This document shows, one piece after another, positions 53,101 through 63,000 of a stretch of DNA of 64,000 nucleotides. The notes beneath the pieces were generated by a model, which ran no database searches, was not told the DNA's origin, and was given only the letters and a program-made list of their open reading frames with translations. The DNA lies in assembly GCF_040115645.1 (NCBI RefSeq), contig NC_089569.1, forward strand, positions 2,728,001-2,792,000. Reading direction: 5' to 3'. A program made the position numbers and the translations under genes. How positions within the stretch are numbered: position 1 is the first letter of the stretch; each line of letters starts with the position of its first letter. Source of the DNA: Euwallacea fornicatus. Lineage: Eukaryota > Arthropoda > Insecta > Coleoptera > Curculionidae.

Positions 53101-53612
53101 ACATAGAATTTTGGTGTCTCGTTAGGAAAATACTTGTTAAAATAATCACCTCATGGAAGCTCAAATAACTAAAAAACTTATAGAGATAGGTATGGCAACG
53201 GCTATAAAGAATCATTCATCATGAATAGTAGATTCATAACATTAACTAATACGCATAGAGTGTAATAAGAAACAAAAATAAGTTACCAGAACTCAAAGAT
53301 GAGAATCATATCACAATTTTAATAGTAATAATATCAAACAATTATAATTTTCATATATTATTTCTTTACTTTGTGACTATTAGCAGCCAATCTCATTATC
53401 TGCCTCTTCGTAATATAACACAATACTGTTTTTCCCAGACAATAGATTTTTTATTCATTTAAGAATTCCCTTGTCCCAAATTATTCGAAAAATGAAATGA
53501 GTTTTATTGAACCAAACATAATGAGAACAATTATCTAAATTTTGCAAATAATAATTAACAACAAGTCCTCATTAAATCTTACCTTTCTGAATTGATGCAT
53601 CCCAATATCCAT
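35137..53612 (-). CDS. R&R chitin-binding cuticular protein (resilin-like R&R)
   Basis: A secreted structural protein of the exoskeleton. Nine exons on the minus strand join in frame: 53612-53583, 48573-48433, 48376-48197, 44717-44616, 36632-36460, 36406-36211, 35856-35764, 35702-35304, 35250-35137. The product is 475 aa. A short first exon (MDIGMHQFRK) is followed by a hydrophobic signal peptide (YLMLLIWIFLLPFSWC). The R&R domain spans about residues 157-217: NYAFAYKVLDKATGDDFSH, then GEYRVKLPDGRVQIVSYKAD and GYKADVKYEE. LPDGR with GY is closest to the RR-2/pro-resilin form. The C-terminal half is low-complexity, rich in Y, P, T, Q and S with repeated YAP/YTP-type units. Intron 4 (8 kb) carries nested transposons. 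The exon chain is inferred from phase and GT/AG borders without transcripts; all borders fit. Confidence 0.9.
39455..41677 (-). mobile_element. near-complete DD41D-type mariner-like transposon
   Basis: A 2223-bp element with about 435-bp inverted arms (39455-39889 and 41242-41677) that are nearly identical, termini CAAGGTGTCCCACA.., and TA duplications at 39453-39454 and 41678-41679. A single open transposase frame lies between the arms. A second motif, CAGGGTGTTAAAC, begins 109 bp inside the left end. It inserted into an older palindromic element. Arm identity and an unbroken ORF indicate a young insertion. Confidence 0.92.
39954..41027 (-). CDS. mariner-like transposase, DD41D spacing, 357 aa
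   Basis: A cut-and-paste DDE transposase. Residues 1-120 form the DNA-binding region with helix-turn-helix segments (TRASRLYGEKFP.., STIWRILRKEQLFPYHLQ). The catalytic core follows: the first acidic site lies in QVLFSEEACF (residue 158 is Glu, codon GAG, where Asp is usual), the second is D249 in WFQYDGAPAHF, and the third is D291 in SPDLNPLDFFFWG. D249 and D291 are separated by 41 residues, the DD41D spacing. The C-terminus is a basic tail with NGHQFEQFL. The length is normal and there is no stop or frameshift. It is flanked by its own inverted repeats. The D-to-E change may reduce or abolish activity. The frame is antisense to nothing coding and parallel to the host gene. Confidence 0.9.
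   Translation of the reverse strand: MAQFTTAELADMHLIYGMAGCNGTRASRLYGEKFPRRIIPHESIFARIHSRLRETGKLQHRRRSGHPFSARTVELEEAALLQVEVNPSTSIRAIAHNTNTARSTIWRILRKEQLFPYHLQKVQTLSPEDYPYRRRFCRWWLQKHLWQQNFGGQVLFSEEACFTREGLFNSYNSHIWKMDDPRAIAFRNNQRQFSINIWAGILGDNIIGPYLLPPRLTSHIYEQFLRNILPVLLEDVSLNVRQRMWFQYDGAPAHFSLLARQHLDQVFSNHWIGRGGPLNWPARSPDLNPLDFFFWGHVKSLVYERSIDSEEELLARVLAACIQIQNTPGIFQRIRVSMNRRAQLCIEQNGHQFEQFL
42700..43742 (+). pseudogene. mariner-like transposase remnant with its 3' inverted end
   Basis: The plus strand reads CGIFGTKLIGPHTIEDNLKGDTYQNIL, then NLWF..RDGCPSHCSMVEREVLNHNFNGR (second Asp), SGLVNWPA.SPDLASPDFFLWGYLKDQIYKE (third Asp region) and a decayed tail to about 43385, with several stops. 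A 180-bp right end follows that matches the right end of the element at 23010-24521 and closes with CACACTGTA at 43742. The 5' half is missing. Located in intron 4 of the cuticular gene, starting just after the nested element at 39373-42643. Confidence 0.75.
46010..46572. repeat. imperfect inverted repeat, arms of about 100 bp
   Basis: 46010-46111 and the complement of 46572-46475 are about 80% alike (TACCTTTTTCGCT.., GTGAGTGCAAGC, AGGCAATTAGG..ATTGATA). A 360-bp loop separates them. It lies in intron 3 of the cuticular gene. It may be an old foldback or a pair of opposing dispersed repeats. Confidence 0.65.
48574..53582 (-). other. intron 1 of the cuticular gene
   Basis: 5 kb without any coding region or recognisable element. 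It is AT-rich with only short chance open frames. Its size and place next to the first exon make it a candidate for regulatory sites, but I see no specific motif. Confidence 0.5.
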
Positions 53613-54479
53613 TTTAACGTTACACTCTAAATATCCACTTAATTTTTGGAGTTTCTTCGTAAAAACACTGTTAAAAAATCACCACTTTTTCCGCTCTCAT
53701 TTAACCCACGCTATCTTCTTAATATAGTCAGTAAAGGCCACCCCACCCGCATAAAGTACTCAGTACTATCAGCCTTACGATGAATTATAGCAACTTATAT
53801 TCAATCTCGCAAAAGTTCCCACCACTTTAGTTTGCGGTGTGCTCTTCTTTTGTAGGTAGGCAATGGAATGCCTACTACGTATATGTGGGCAAAATGTACG
53901 AGAAATTTGAAGTGATAATGCGAAGTAGAAGCTATGTAAATTTAAAGCTTTGTCGAGATATTCTATTTATATTGCAATAAATTTGTACATATAAACCCGA
54001 AAAAATCTAGAAAAAATGAAATCAATCCTTCTATTTATATTGAAGTAATAGATGCAACTTTTAGGTATTACTGAGAAACTCCACATCTGCCACTAAATTT
54101 AAGCAAATTCAGACTTTTGTAAATTCGAAATGAGATAATAAAAAAAATCAAAAAAATTAATCTTCGCATATCTTTAACATCCATATGAAGGGATGAATAT
54201 ACCAAATTAAAATAATGATACTCAAAAATAGTTCTTTTAGTGCCTACTACCAATCATTTGCATATAAGGCTTTTATTCAAGTTCATTATGAACATGGCGC
54301 CAATTTCATTGTACTTGCTGAACATCGCGCCATGCACTTGGTTATACCTATCGTAACATTATAAAAACACTGCTATTTGCTCAAAAAATAATTAAATATA
54401 GGGACCAAGCCAAAAAGCATCTAGTTTAAGTAATCCTAGATCTCGGGAAGATAGGTACTCTTTACCTCTTTACCTCACT
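53613..54479. other. upstream region of the cuticular gene
   Basis: No gene seen. On the minus strand a CTATATTAAG stretch at about 53720-53735 and a TCAGT initiator-like sequence near 53760 could be part of the promoter. This is weak evidence only. Confidence 0.25.
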
Positions 54480-55240
54480 TCTTGTCAAGCATATTAAGAA
54501 CTTTCCTTTTCTTCTTCTGTCTCAAAGGTACATCGATAAATCCAATTTTTGATATACCCAAAAGAAAAATATCGAGCAAAGTGAAGTCCGAAAAATGGGC
54601 AAGTCAAGGATATTTCTAGTCGGTGCCTAACGATCTTTTAGGAAATCTATGGTAGATATTTCTGCATCAATAGTTATGTGTCAAAACCAACGGTTACTAG
54701 AGGTATCCTCCACATCCCTTTCAAGCAAATGTGATAACGACAAAAAGGTCAATTAAAGATAATGGCAATCCCGTATTCGCGGGAGTTCTACCTGGAACGC
54801 TAATGGTTCTGCTAGTAAAAATTCCAATGTTCGTCACTTAACTTATAGATAACCTAATAATTTTATGCAGAAATTTTTCATCATCTGCATATTGCCATTC
54901 ACACCATTCGCAAAATACTCATTATCAGGTCGGAGTTTCTGAGAAATTGTAAATTTAAAGAGATAGTACTTTCATGTGCGTAAAACAAATTGATTTTGAG
55001 GTACTTGTAGCACGTTCAATTTCGCCAAGCCATAATTCGAGATTTTCAGCAACCGATAACATTACATGCTTTTCCTGTTCTTCACTACAGCATTTGTTAC
55101 GGCTTCTTACTCGTTTTGTAAATGATCCAGATTTCTTAAGATATTGTACAAGTCATCCAATTTTTTTCGGTGCAAACATCATCATACATGCGTTTTGGTT
55201 CACCTACATTATAAGGAAAAATATAACACATTACGATTAA
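54480..55240 (-). pseudogene. heavily decayed mariner-like transposase
   Basis: Minus-strand pieces in several frames keep the block order of the group seen at 23.3 and 42.7 kb: a helical N-terminal stretch around SVAENLELWLGEIERA, FANGVNGNMQMMKNFCIKLL, an FPKRSLG-like remnant (from the WIGRGG block), then FSDFTLLDIFLLGISK, a worn form of SPDLTPLDFFLWGYLK. Stops are frequent. The assignment rests on the last block. Confidence 0.4.
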
Positions 55241-57974
55241 GTTTTTCTTCAGAAAAAAAAGCTCTGCACTGCAAAGTTTAACAAAAATTATCTTACAACG
55301 GAGAAAAAATTTACCAGGACCGTATTAATATAATAAAATAAAAAACTGCAACGGGAAAGTAGTTTTAGTTTCTATCTGTCTCTTACCATACGTGAATCGA
55401 GATAGATTTCGTTTTTTTTTCTAAATAACCAAAACACAAAAATTTATTTGGAGATTTTTTGCATCGTTAAGCTACTTGAATCTGAAACCGATCTATTGCC
55501 GTTTAGGAAATCTCCATACTGGGCATTGTTATCTTAGACACACGGTACACTAACTCCGAACGATAATTTTTCAAATAAATATATATCTTTGTACATATGT
55601 CCAATGCCCTTAAAAGCGTAATCGTATAACGTGTTAAGAACGTGAAATGGTTATGTGGGAGTCCAAGGTGTTACCGAGAAAGTATATTTACCGACCAGAA
55701 CCTACTCGATCCGTAGAGAAAAATAATTATGTTACTGAGACTTAGTAAGGAAACGCTGCTTATTTGAGAGGATATAATTAAAGCTTCTCATTTCAAAATA
55801 TGGGCAATTTAATCATTTTCCATATATAAAATAACAAACTTGCGGTTTGATCTTAATCTAAAGCATTAATCACTTTCATAATCCATATAACAAGCCAAAT
55901 AATTGAAACTAAATGAAATTTTATACCGATTTTTTCATTATAGTTTTGTGGGAATCGAAGAACAGGTGTGAGAAAAAATTATATTCCTTTCAAGAACGAA
56001 AATTAGTAGACTCTGCTGTGGTTGCTGGCAAAAAAATATCACTGAATGGTATAACAATTGGATAAGTCAACAATGAAACTTGTTATATAATTATTAGGGT
56101 TGTATATAAACATTATAATTATTAATCTTTACAAACGATATCACGCGTCATACAGAAGCAGAGACACAGAGAATACCTTCAAAAATTAAGTCCATAAATG
56201 GGAATAGAAGAAAGTGTTCAACTTACATGAGTGATTTTCGCGATTGCCCCTTAATCAACAATTAAGCTTAATAAGTAAATTTGCAGGAAATTGGCTGTTC
56301 AATTTAGCTTTTGCGCGTCCAAACTTTTATTAAGAACTTTGAATCCCTTTTGCATCAAAGGCCATTAATGCGTTTTATCCAATCAAACGTTAAAAACTTG
56401 AGAGGGTCTGTCAGTCTAACGGGGCAACGATATTTTTTTAAATTCATACAACCATGTTAGGTAGTTACAAGCATTTTCGCAACCCTCCTAAACCCAATTA
56501 TAGTCTGAAGAATTAGGTCGTGATCACAAGCACCTATAGTTACAGATTATTGCCTAAATGAAAGTGCAAAGAGGTCAAGCAGCAGAGGTTACCGTCCATG
56601 GTAATAAGACTTCATTATTCAAATATTACCGTAATTGGGTTGTGCCCCAGAGATACTACAAAATATAATACAAAAAGCACTGAATACCTTTATTAAACCA
56701 TATCTCACGTGCCCAGTGGAACTAATATAGACAATCCCGAATTTTGCACCATAACGGCTAAAGCAAATCGGTTCCACCAATAGACGAATAGGTGTGACCG
56801 GCTTCCATTTTTTTCACGTAGTCGATAAAACACTCGATTTTTTGATAATTGTTAGTCATAACTTAACCATTTTTATACAGGAAGCGTGACACTTTCAAGC
56901 AAAAATTGTGGTAAAGGAATTGCGCCTCCACTCTAAAAAAAAGAGAGTAAGGAAAAAGGGACTGTCTGATGAAAAATTGCTTAAGTATTATGACTTAAGT
57001 GCGGTTAAAAAAAGTTTCCTATATGAGCTATTAAATTGGAGTACAATCAGTCATTGTTAAATCGTTTCTCCTTCACCAGTAGTATTCTCATTGATTCGTA
57101 TATGAAAAATGGGAAAAAATTGCTAGGTAGTAAGAGACACGTGGGTGGTAAAGACGTAATACTGCCGGAGAAGATATAAATCACTATTGCGATAAGCATG
57201 AACAATAACTAAGTTTAAATTAAAGTTCAGTATTTCGAATAGAGAATGTTTTAATTATATCGTTTCATATTCAATAAGCATTCAACATAAGTGAATGGTG
57301 TAATGCCTTTTGATGTTTTTCTAGCTCGTTTAGGTTATAACCGCAGATGCCGAATGTTTGATTTTTTAAAGTGTATTTCAACTTATGCTTAATGACCTCT
57401 TATATACGCACAATATCTACAGTTGATCGACAACATAATTTCACACATACACAAAGCTGTTTCATAACAATAGAGCATTGCAGCTTTTCTTCTACAAGAA
57501 TTCAACGAATAATTCATCTAGGTATATGCATAAACTGTCCCATTGTTTAAGTTAGTATTTCATTGAACCTTTAAGGAACACATGAGTTGTTATAAAAGGT
57601 ATAGCAAAAGTGGGATTTGAACGGTGCGCGCCTACGACTCTCACATCTGTGGCTCTCACGGTTGACTGAATAGACGATGGTTGCCTAAGAGTATATACCT
57701 ACGTTGGAGTATCGATTTATTAATAAAAAAATGATTAAGAGTGGTTCTTTCTATATATAGGTGATATTGCAAAGATCAAGTTAAAGGCGTTGTGGAAACT
57801 TTTTTAAAACTCTTGTTTGAAGAGCAAACACAAACGAGATAAAAAATACATTTCATGGTAAAAACTGTTTTCTCTATTCATTCTCCCATAAAATGAATTC
57901 TGAAGATGATATGATTAATTAAATAAAAATTCATTATAGGGCTATAGTCAATATTTTAGTTTGCTTAACTTGAC
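55241..57974. other. intergenic, no gene seen
   Basis: AT-rich with short frames only. A box-B-like GTTCAAATCCC (minus strand, about 57611-57621) hints at a tRNA-derived relic but does not fold as a tRNA. Confidence 0.35.
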
Positions 57975-58884
57975 TTAAAAACTTATTTGAGACGCATTTG
58001 GTCCCAAACTCACATGCCCATCCCCTGGTACCTGCACCTCAATAATCTGATGCTGATGGGCTATATTATTAGATCCCAAGGCGACCTCTTTCAATGTTTG
58101 AGTAGCCGAATCAAATACAACTTGCTGGACATAGAAAATACCTTGTGAAGTTGGCTCATTTGCAGCAGCTAAAACCACTTGCTGGGGATTTTTACAAGTC
58201 GCTGTTTCAGGACAATGTTTTCTCAAAGCCTCTTTAGCTCTATCTGCAGCCTTCTGCGAAGTTACAGCAGCATTCTCAAATACCTTGGCCATTAGTTGTT
58301 GCAACCGTTCTGCAGGCTGCACTGGTAATTTTGGAGCTTCGAAAATCGGGTCGCAATGATGGACGAAATAGGAGAAGTCTTTGGTTGGATCTATTGGGTG
58401 TAAATGTTGGAAACTCAGCTAAAATATCCCATGTTTTAGATGTTAGTTTGCTATAAAATATAATTAAAAATACTTTGACTAGGGTATTAAATCCAAGCTT
58501 TCGAAATCGACTAGGTCTTTTCTTATTTAGTAAACTTTCTAATATTTTAATATCCACTGTGGCCCTGCACTTTCGAGGATCAAAAAGGAGCTTTTTGTCT
58601 ACATCCTTGGTTGGGTATGCCCAGCACTGATACTGCTTTCGAAATTTGACTTTAGGGCCTGTGTTTGAGATTTTGTGTACCCACACTGTATTTGTAACGC
58701 TAGAAAACTCCTGCACCCACTGGTCGCAATACAAATTGTATTCCTCTTGCTCTACAGCTAGACGAGTCCTGAATTTTATTTCATAAAGTTGGTTGTCTGT
58801 CCATTTGCTATCGGTTATTTCAAATTTCCGGTTTAAATTAGTAAGTATTGAAGCAAAATTGACTTTTGCTGTATCAATAGACAT
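57975..58884 (-). CDS. uncharacterised protein with C..C..HxH zinc-finger-like pattern
   Basis: I do not recognise the gene. Two exons, 58884-58474 and 58418-57975, join in phase 0 across a 55-bp intron and give 284 aa. The start is the first ATG after the divergent promoter. In the N-terminal half, C87 (QYQCWAYP), C106 (RKCRATVDIKI), H142 and H144 (SFQHLHPID) form a C-x18-C-x35-H-x-H pattern. This is like the WRKY/GCM1, FLYWCH and CARF (ALS2CR8) zinc folds, where the second Cys opens a beta strand and HxH precedes a Pro. The HxH arises only after splicing. A helical Ala-rich segment follows (residues about 165-205), then a Gln/Val-rich tail. It may bind DNA, possibly a domesticated transposon domain; this is inference. 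It shares a 421-bp intergenic region with IMMP2L. Confidence 0.7.
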
Positions 58885-59305
58885 ATTTTAGGTTATTTTT
58901 TTCTGTTTTAATTGATTATTGAGGTTTTAATAACAATAACGTGTTTTAATTGATGAGGGATAAAATAGGGGAATGGATGCTATTGTTTGGAACCCCTGTA
59001 TTTTGGTTTATTTAATCTGACAGGAATCAATCAGCTGTTTATTGTTTAGATCCATTTGGCATTTATTCATTTTCATTATAGTATTGCTCGGACTAAAGAT
59101 GTAATAATTGTGTCTCTCTCTTTCTATCGTATATCGTACCCAAGTAATAAGTGAAATAGATAAGGTAGAGCAGGTGCCAAAAACAATTCAGTCACACACG
59201 TCACTTGAAAAGTGTGGTCAGTTTTGATTTTTAAGTAATTTTTTATAATTTTATGTAATCTCCATAGAGTAATAAATTAATGATTTCTCTAAATTAATCA
59301 CTCAA
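58885..59305. promoter_or_regulatory. bidirectional promoter region
   Basis: The 421 bp between the divergent start codons of the zinc-finger-like gene (minus) and IMMP2L (plus) must hold both promoters and 5' UTRs. No clear TATA box is seen, as is usual for housekeeping genes. Confidence 0.5.
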
Positions 59306-60000
59306 ATGAGAATTTCAAATTTCCTCAAAAGCCTCATATTTGGTGTCCCAATAGGAATTACAGTTGTAGACTCCATAGGATACATTGCCCGAGTAGATGG
59401 AATTTCAATGCAACCAGCCCTAAATCCGGACCGAAATATCACAGATTACGTATTTTTGAATAGACTAGCTGTGAAATCTTATGAAGTTCAGAGAGGGGAC
59501 ATCGTTTCTTTAGTTTCCCCAAAAGATCCCAGTCAAAAAATTATTAAACGAGTGGTAGGACTCCAAGGTAGAAACTCTTAATTACCGTCCAAATATTACC
59601 TTTTTGTTTCATCATCCTTTTTGCTTTGTTATATTATCTCACAAAAAAAAATGCACAATAAACTATTTAATCTATTTCTCAATGACTTTCTCTCCACATT
59701 TTCTATCTTTAAGGGGACATAATCAGAACTTTGAGCTACAAAGATCACATAGTAGAAATCCCAGATGGTCACTTCTGGATTGAAGGAGACCATACTGGGC
59801 ATTCTATGGACTCAAACAATTTTGGTCCAGTTTCATTAGGTCTGCTTACTGCTAAAGCTTCATTGATAGTGTGGCCTCCTTCTCGCTGGCAAATAATTGA
59901 GAATTTTTTGCCATCTTCTAGAGTACCTTTAAATCTACCTTCAAAATGTAAGTTAAAAATAACTCATTTTAGTGTTCATTTTAAGAGGAATTATTGTTAG
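59306..60000 (+). CDS. IMMP2L: mitochondrial inner membrane protease subunit 2
   Basis: A signal peptidase I-type serine/lysine protease of the mitochondrial inner membrane. It removes sorting peptides from intermembrane-space proteins such as cytochrome c1, in complex with subunit 1. Exon 1 is 59306-59567 and exon 2 starts at 59714 (phase 1). Seen: an N-terminal membrane segment at about residues 7-25, catalytic Ser34 in RVDGISMQPAL, catalytic Lys81 in IIKRVVGLQGD, and the conserved block EGDHTGHSMDSNNFGPVSLGLL with IVWPPSRW near the end. Unspliced, exon 2 ends at 60000 (182 aa). A GTAAGT at 59949 paired with an AG at 59984 would instead create a stop right after LPSK (about 166 aa). The family is usually about 175 aa, so both ends are plausible. 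Confidence 0.93.
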
Positions 60001-60012
60001 AATTACTCAAAG

Positions 60013-63000
60013 ATGAGGGCCATCTCATTGGTTAACAAACTAGAATTTGAATTCCCTGGCAATGTCGCTAGAAGTGCTGTAACATTAGGAGACATAGATA
60101 ATGATGGACATAATGAATTGATCATTGGGAATGACCAAGGAGATGTGGCAATTTTTAAGGTAGTTTTTCCTTTAACATTTCCTAAAATTTTCTAATACAA
60201 TTTTTATAGGGCAGCAAGCGACTACAAACAATCTCAGAGCTTAACTTTGTAGCTTGCGTTGCAGTAGGGGATATAAGGAATGTAATTAAAAACAGTTTAG
60301 TAATAATAACTTCTGATGGTTGGTGTTATATATATGAAGTGCTTCTTGATAGTCCCGATATAAGCATTGAGGATGAAATCACAGTGAATGAGGTTGATTT
60401 AAAGGAGGCTAGTGATGAGGTGGGTAGATAATTGGCAAGGATTTAAAAAGAGTTCAATTCAGCTAAATGTACATATAGAGAATTTCAATATAAAATTAGG
60501 GCAGTTTCTATAAAATGTTCATGCTATATTGCAATTCAATTCAGTTTAACTTTTTTCTTATAAGGTTGATGGCCAAGGTCAATCATCTTCAAACGCCGCA
60601 ACAAGTACAAATACTGAGACTCACAGCAGTGAAGAATCCACTTTTGGTGAGAAAAATCATAGCATTAGAATAGATAGTGTCAAAGAACTGAAAAATCCAC
60701 TAGTTTGTGTTCATGTGCAGAGAATTCCCGCAAATGTCAAAGTAATAATTATATTGTTAGAATTTTTAGCCAAAAATTGTTTTCAAACTTTCAATTTTAG
60801 ACCATCATTCTTGGAGATGTAGATGGAGATGGACAAATTGAGATGGTCTTAGGTCTAACTGACAGGGTTGTTAGATCATATAGATTTGTTAAAAATCCAT
60901 TAGCAACAGATATGTGTGAACTCAGTCAATCAAGCCCTGAAGAAAAACTTTCAGGTGACTAATAATTAGTAGGTTACTGGATAAAAGGAACAATTCTACA
61001 TTGTGACTTTGGAGGTAAAATGAAAAAAAACCTTATACTTTTAACATTATTTTATGACTAAAGTCCCTGCAGGCTGGTTAAAGTTACTAGTACAGTGAGA
61101 GTATTTAAATTAAGTTTAATTAATTTGTAAGTTAAATGGTTAAATTTTGCATTTATTACACCAGTTTTAATAAAACTCTCTATATACAAGAGTTATTCAC
61201 ACTATACGGCACGGAATATTGTGGCTAAAATACGAGACTTTCAAAAGGTTTTACTTTTGGGCTATATGGGGATCTATTATGGCTACTTTTTAAAATTATT
61301 TTCATATTATACAAGGTATCCCAAAAGCCCTAAAAGTATCAAAGTTGTGTTTTTTTTTAATAGAACCCTCCATATATTATTGCATTTTTGGATTCTCCAA
61401 TCAAAATAAGTGTCTGTTTTAATAAGGTTTACTATACCTAAAACTTAAGGTTTTTTAAATAATTTGAATTTCATCAAAGTTTGACCTAATTTTCATGCTT
61501 TAAACACTTAAGAAGTATTTAAGTTATGCAAGTGTAATTTACAGTGTAGTGTAACAATAGATCATATTTTATATCCCAATCATGATAAACTTGCCATTTT
61601 ATACAGGATGTGCAAAAATTAACACTAATCAAATAAGAACTCTAAGTGACTATAACTTGATTAATTTAAATACAATGCTATATTTTTGAACTTACCAGGA
61701 TATGTAATTTTTAATTACCTATTGAATAGTATTAGGGTCTTCATAACTAAGTCTACGCGTTTTTACAGAATACGTTAAATAATTGTTCTTTGCGCCATTT
61801 GGTGTTTATCGTGATTGGGATATAAAATATGATCTATTGTTACACTACACTGTAAATTACACTTGCATAACTTAAATACTTCTTAATTGTTTAAAGCATG
61901 AAAATTAGGTCAAATTTTGATAAAATTCAAATTATTTAAAAAACCTTAAGTTTTAGGTATAGTAAACCTTATAAAACAGACACTTATTTTAATCGGAGAA
62001 TCCAAAAATGCAATAATATATAGAGGGTTCTATTAAAAAAAAACATAACTTTGATACTTTTAGGGCTTTTGGGACACCTTGTATAATATGAAAATAATTT
62101 TTAAAAGTAGCCATAATAGATCCCCATATAGCCCAAAAGTAAAACCTTTTGAAAGTCTCGTATTTTAGCCACAATATTCCGTGCCGTTTAGTGTGAATAA
62201 CCCTGTATGTACAGGGTGAGTCGGGAGGGTCGTGCCAAACTTCAGGAGCGTGTTGTACATGAAACATAAATGTAAAAAAACTCAAATGTTTTTATCCGAT
62301 TTTTTTTTGTTTACAAGTTATAGCGTAAATAAAAATGTTTTAACTAGAATTCTATTTACCATAAACGTACCTTTCCTGGACGTTGGATTGGTCGTGGTGG
62401 CCCTATTAGTTGGCTTCCAAGGTCTCCAGGCCTCACACCACTAGACTATTGTTTGTGGGGTTGGTTTAAAACTGAAGTGTACAGAGTAAAAGTGGACATT
62501 CAAGATGCACTAATTCAACGCATTAAAAATGCTGCAGCTGCTATTAAACAAAGACATGAGACAATCAGGAGCGCAACGAATGCTCTTCATAGACGAAGCC
62601 GAAAATGTTTAGAAGTTAATGGCAATATTTTTAAACATTTATTATGATATCCAAACGTTAATTTATGGAATTTCTTATGAAATTTATAATTTTTTAAATT
62701 TTATGTTTTAATTTTATTTACGCTATAACTTGTAAACAAACGAAAATCGGATAACAACATTTTAGTTTTTTTACATTTATTTTTCATGTACAACACGCTC
62801 CTGAAGTTTGGCACGATCCCCCCGACTCACCCTGTATAAATATATATATATATATATTGCCAGAAAGAAAACACAAAGTTCAATAATTCGCTTCTTCCAT
62901 CAATAAATCGTGTATACGTATAAAAACGACAAAATTTGTTTGTCGTTTTTGTGCTAATTATAATATATGTGGGGTGTATCAACAAAAACGATATCTCAGT

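Noticed and set aside
57600..57690. tRNA-like sequence on the minus strand with GTTCAAATCCC
   Set aside because: The T-arm stem does not pair (CACCG against CCCAC) and no acceptor stem or box A fits. At most it is a relic of a tRNA-derived repeat.
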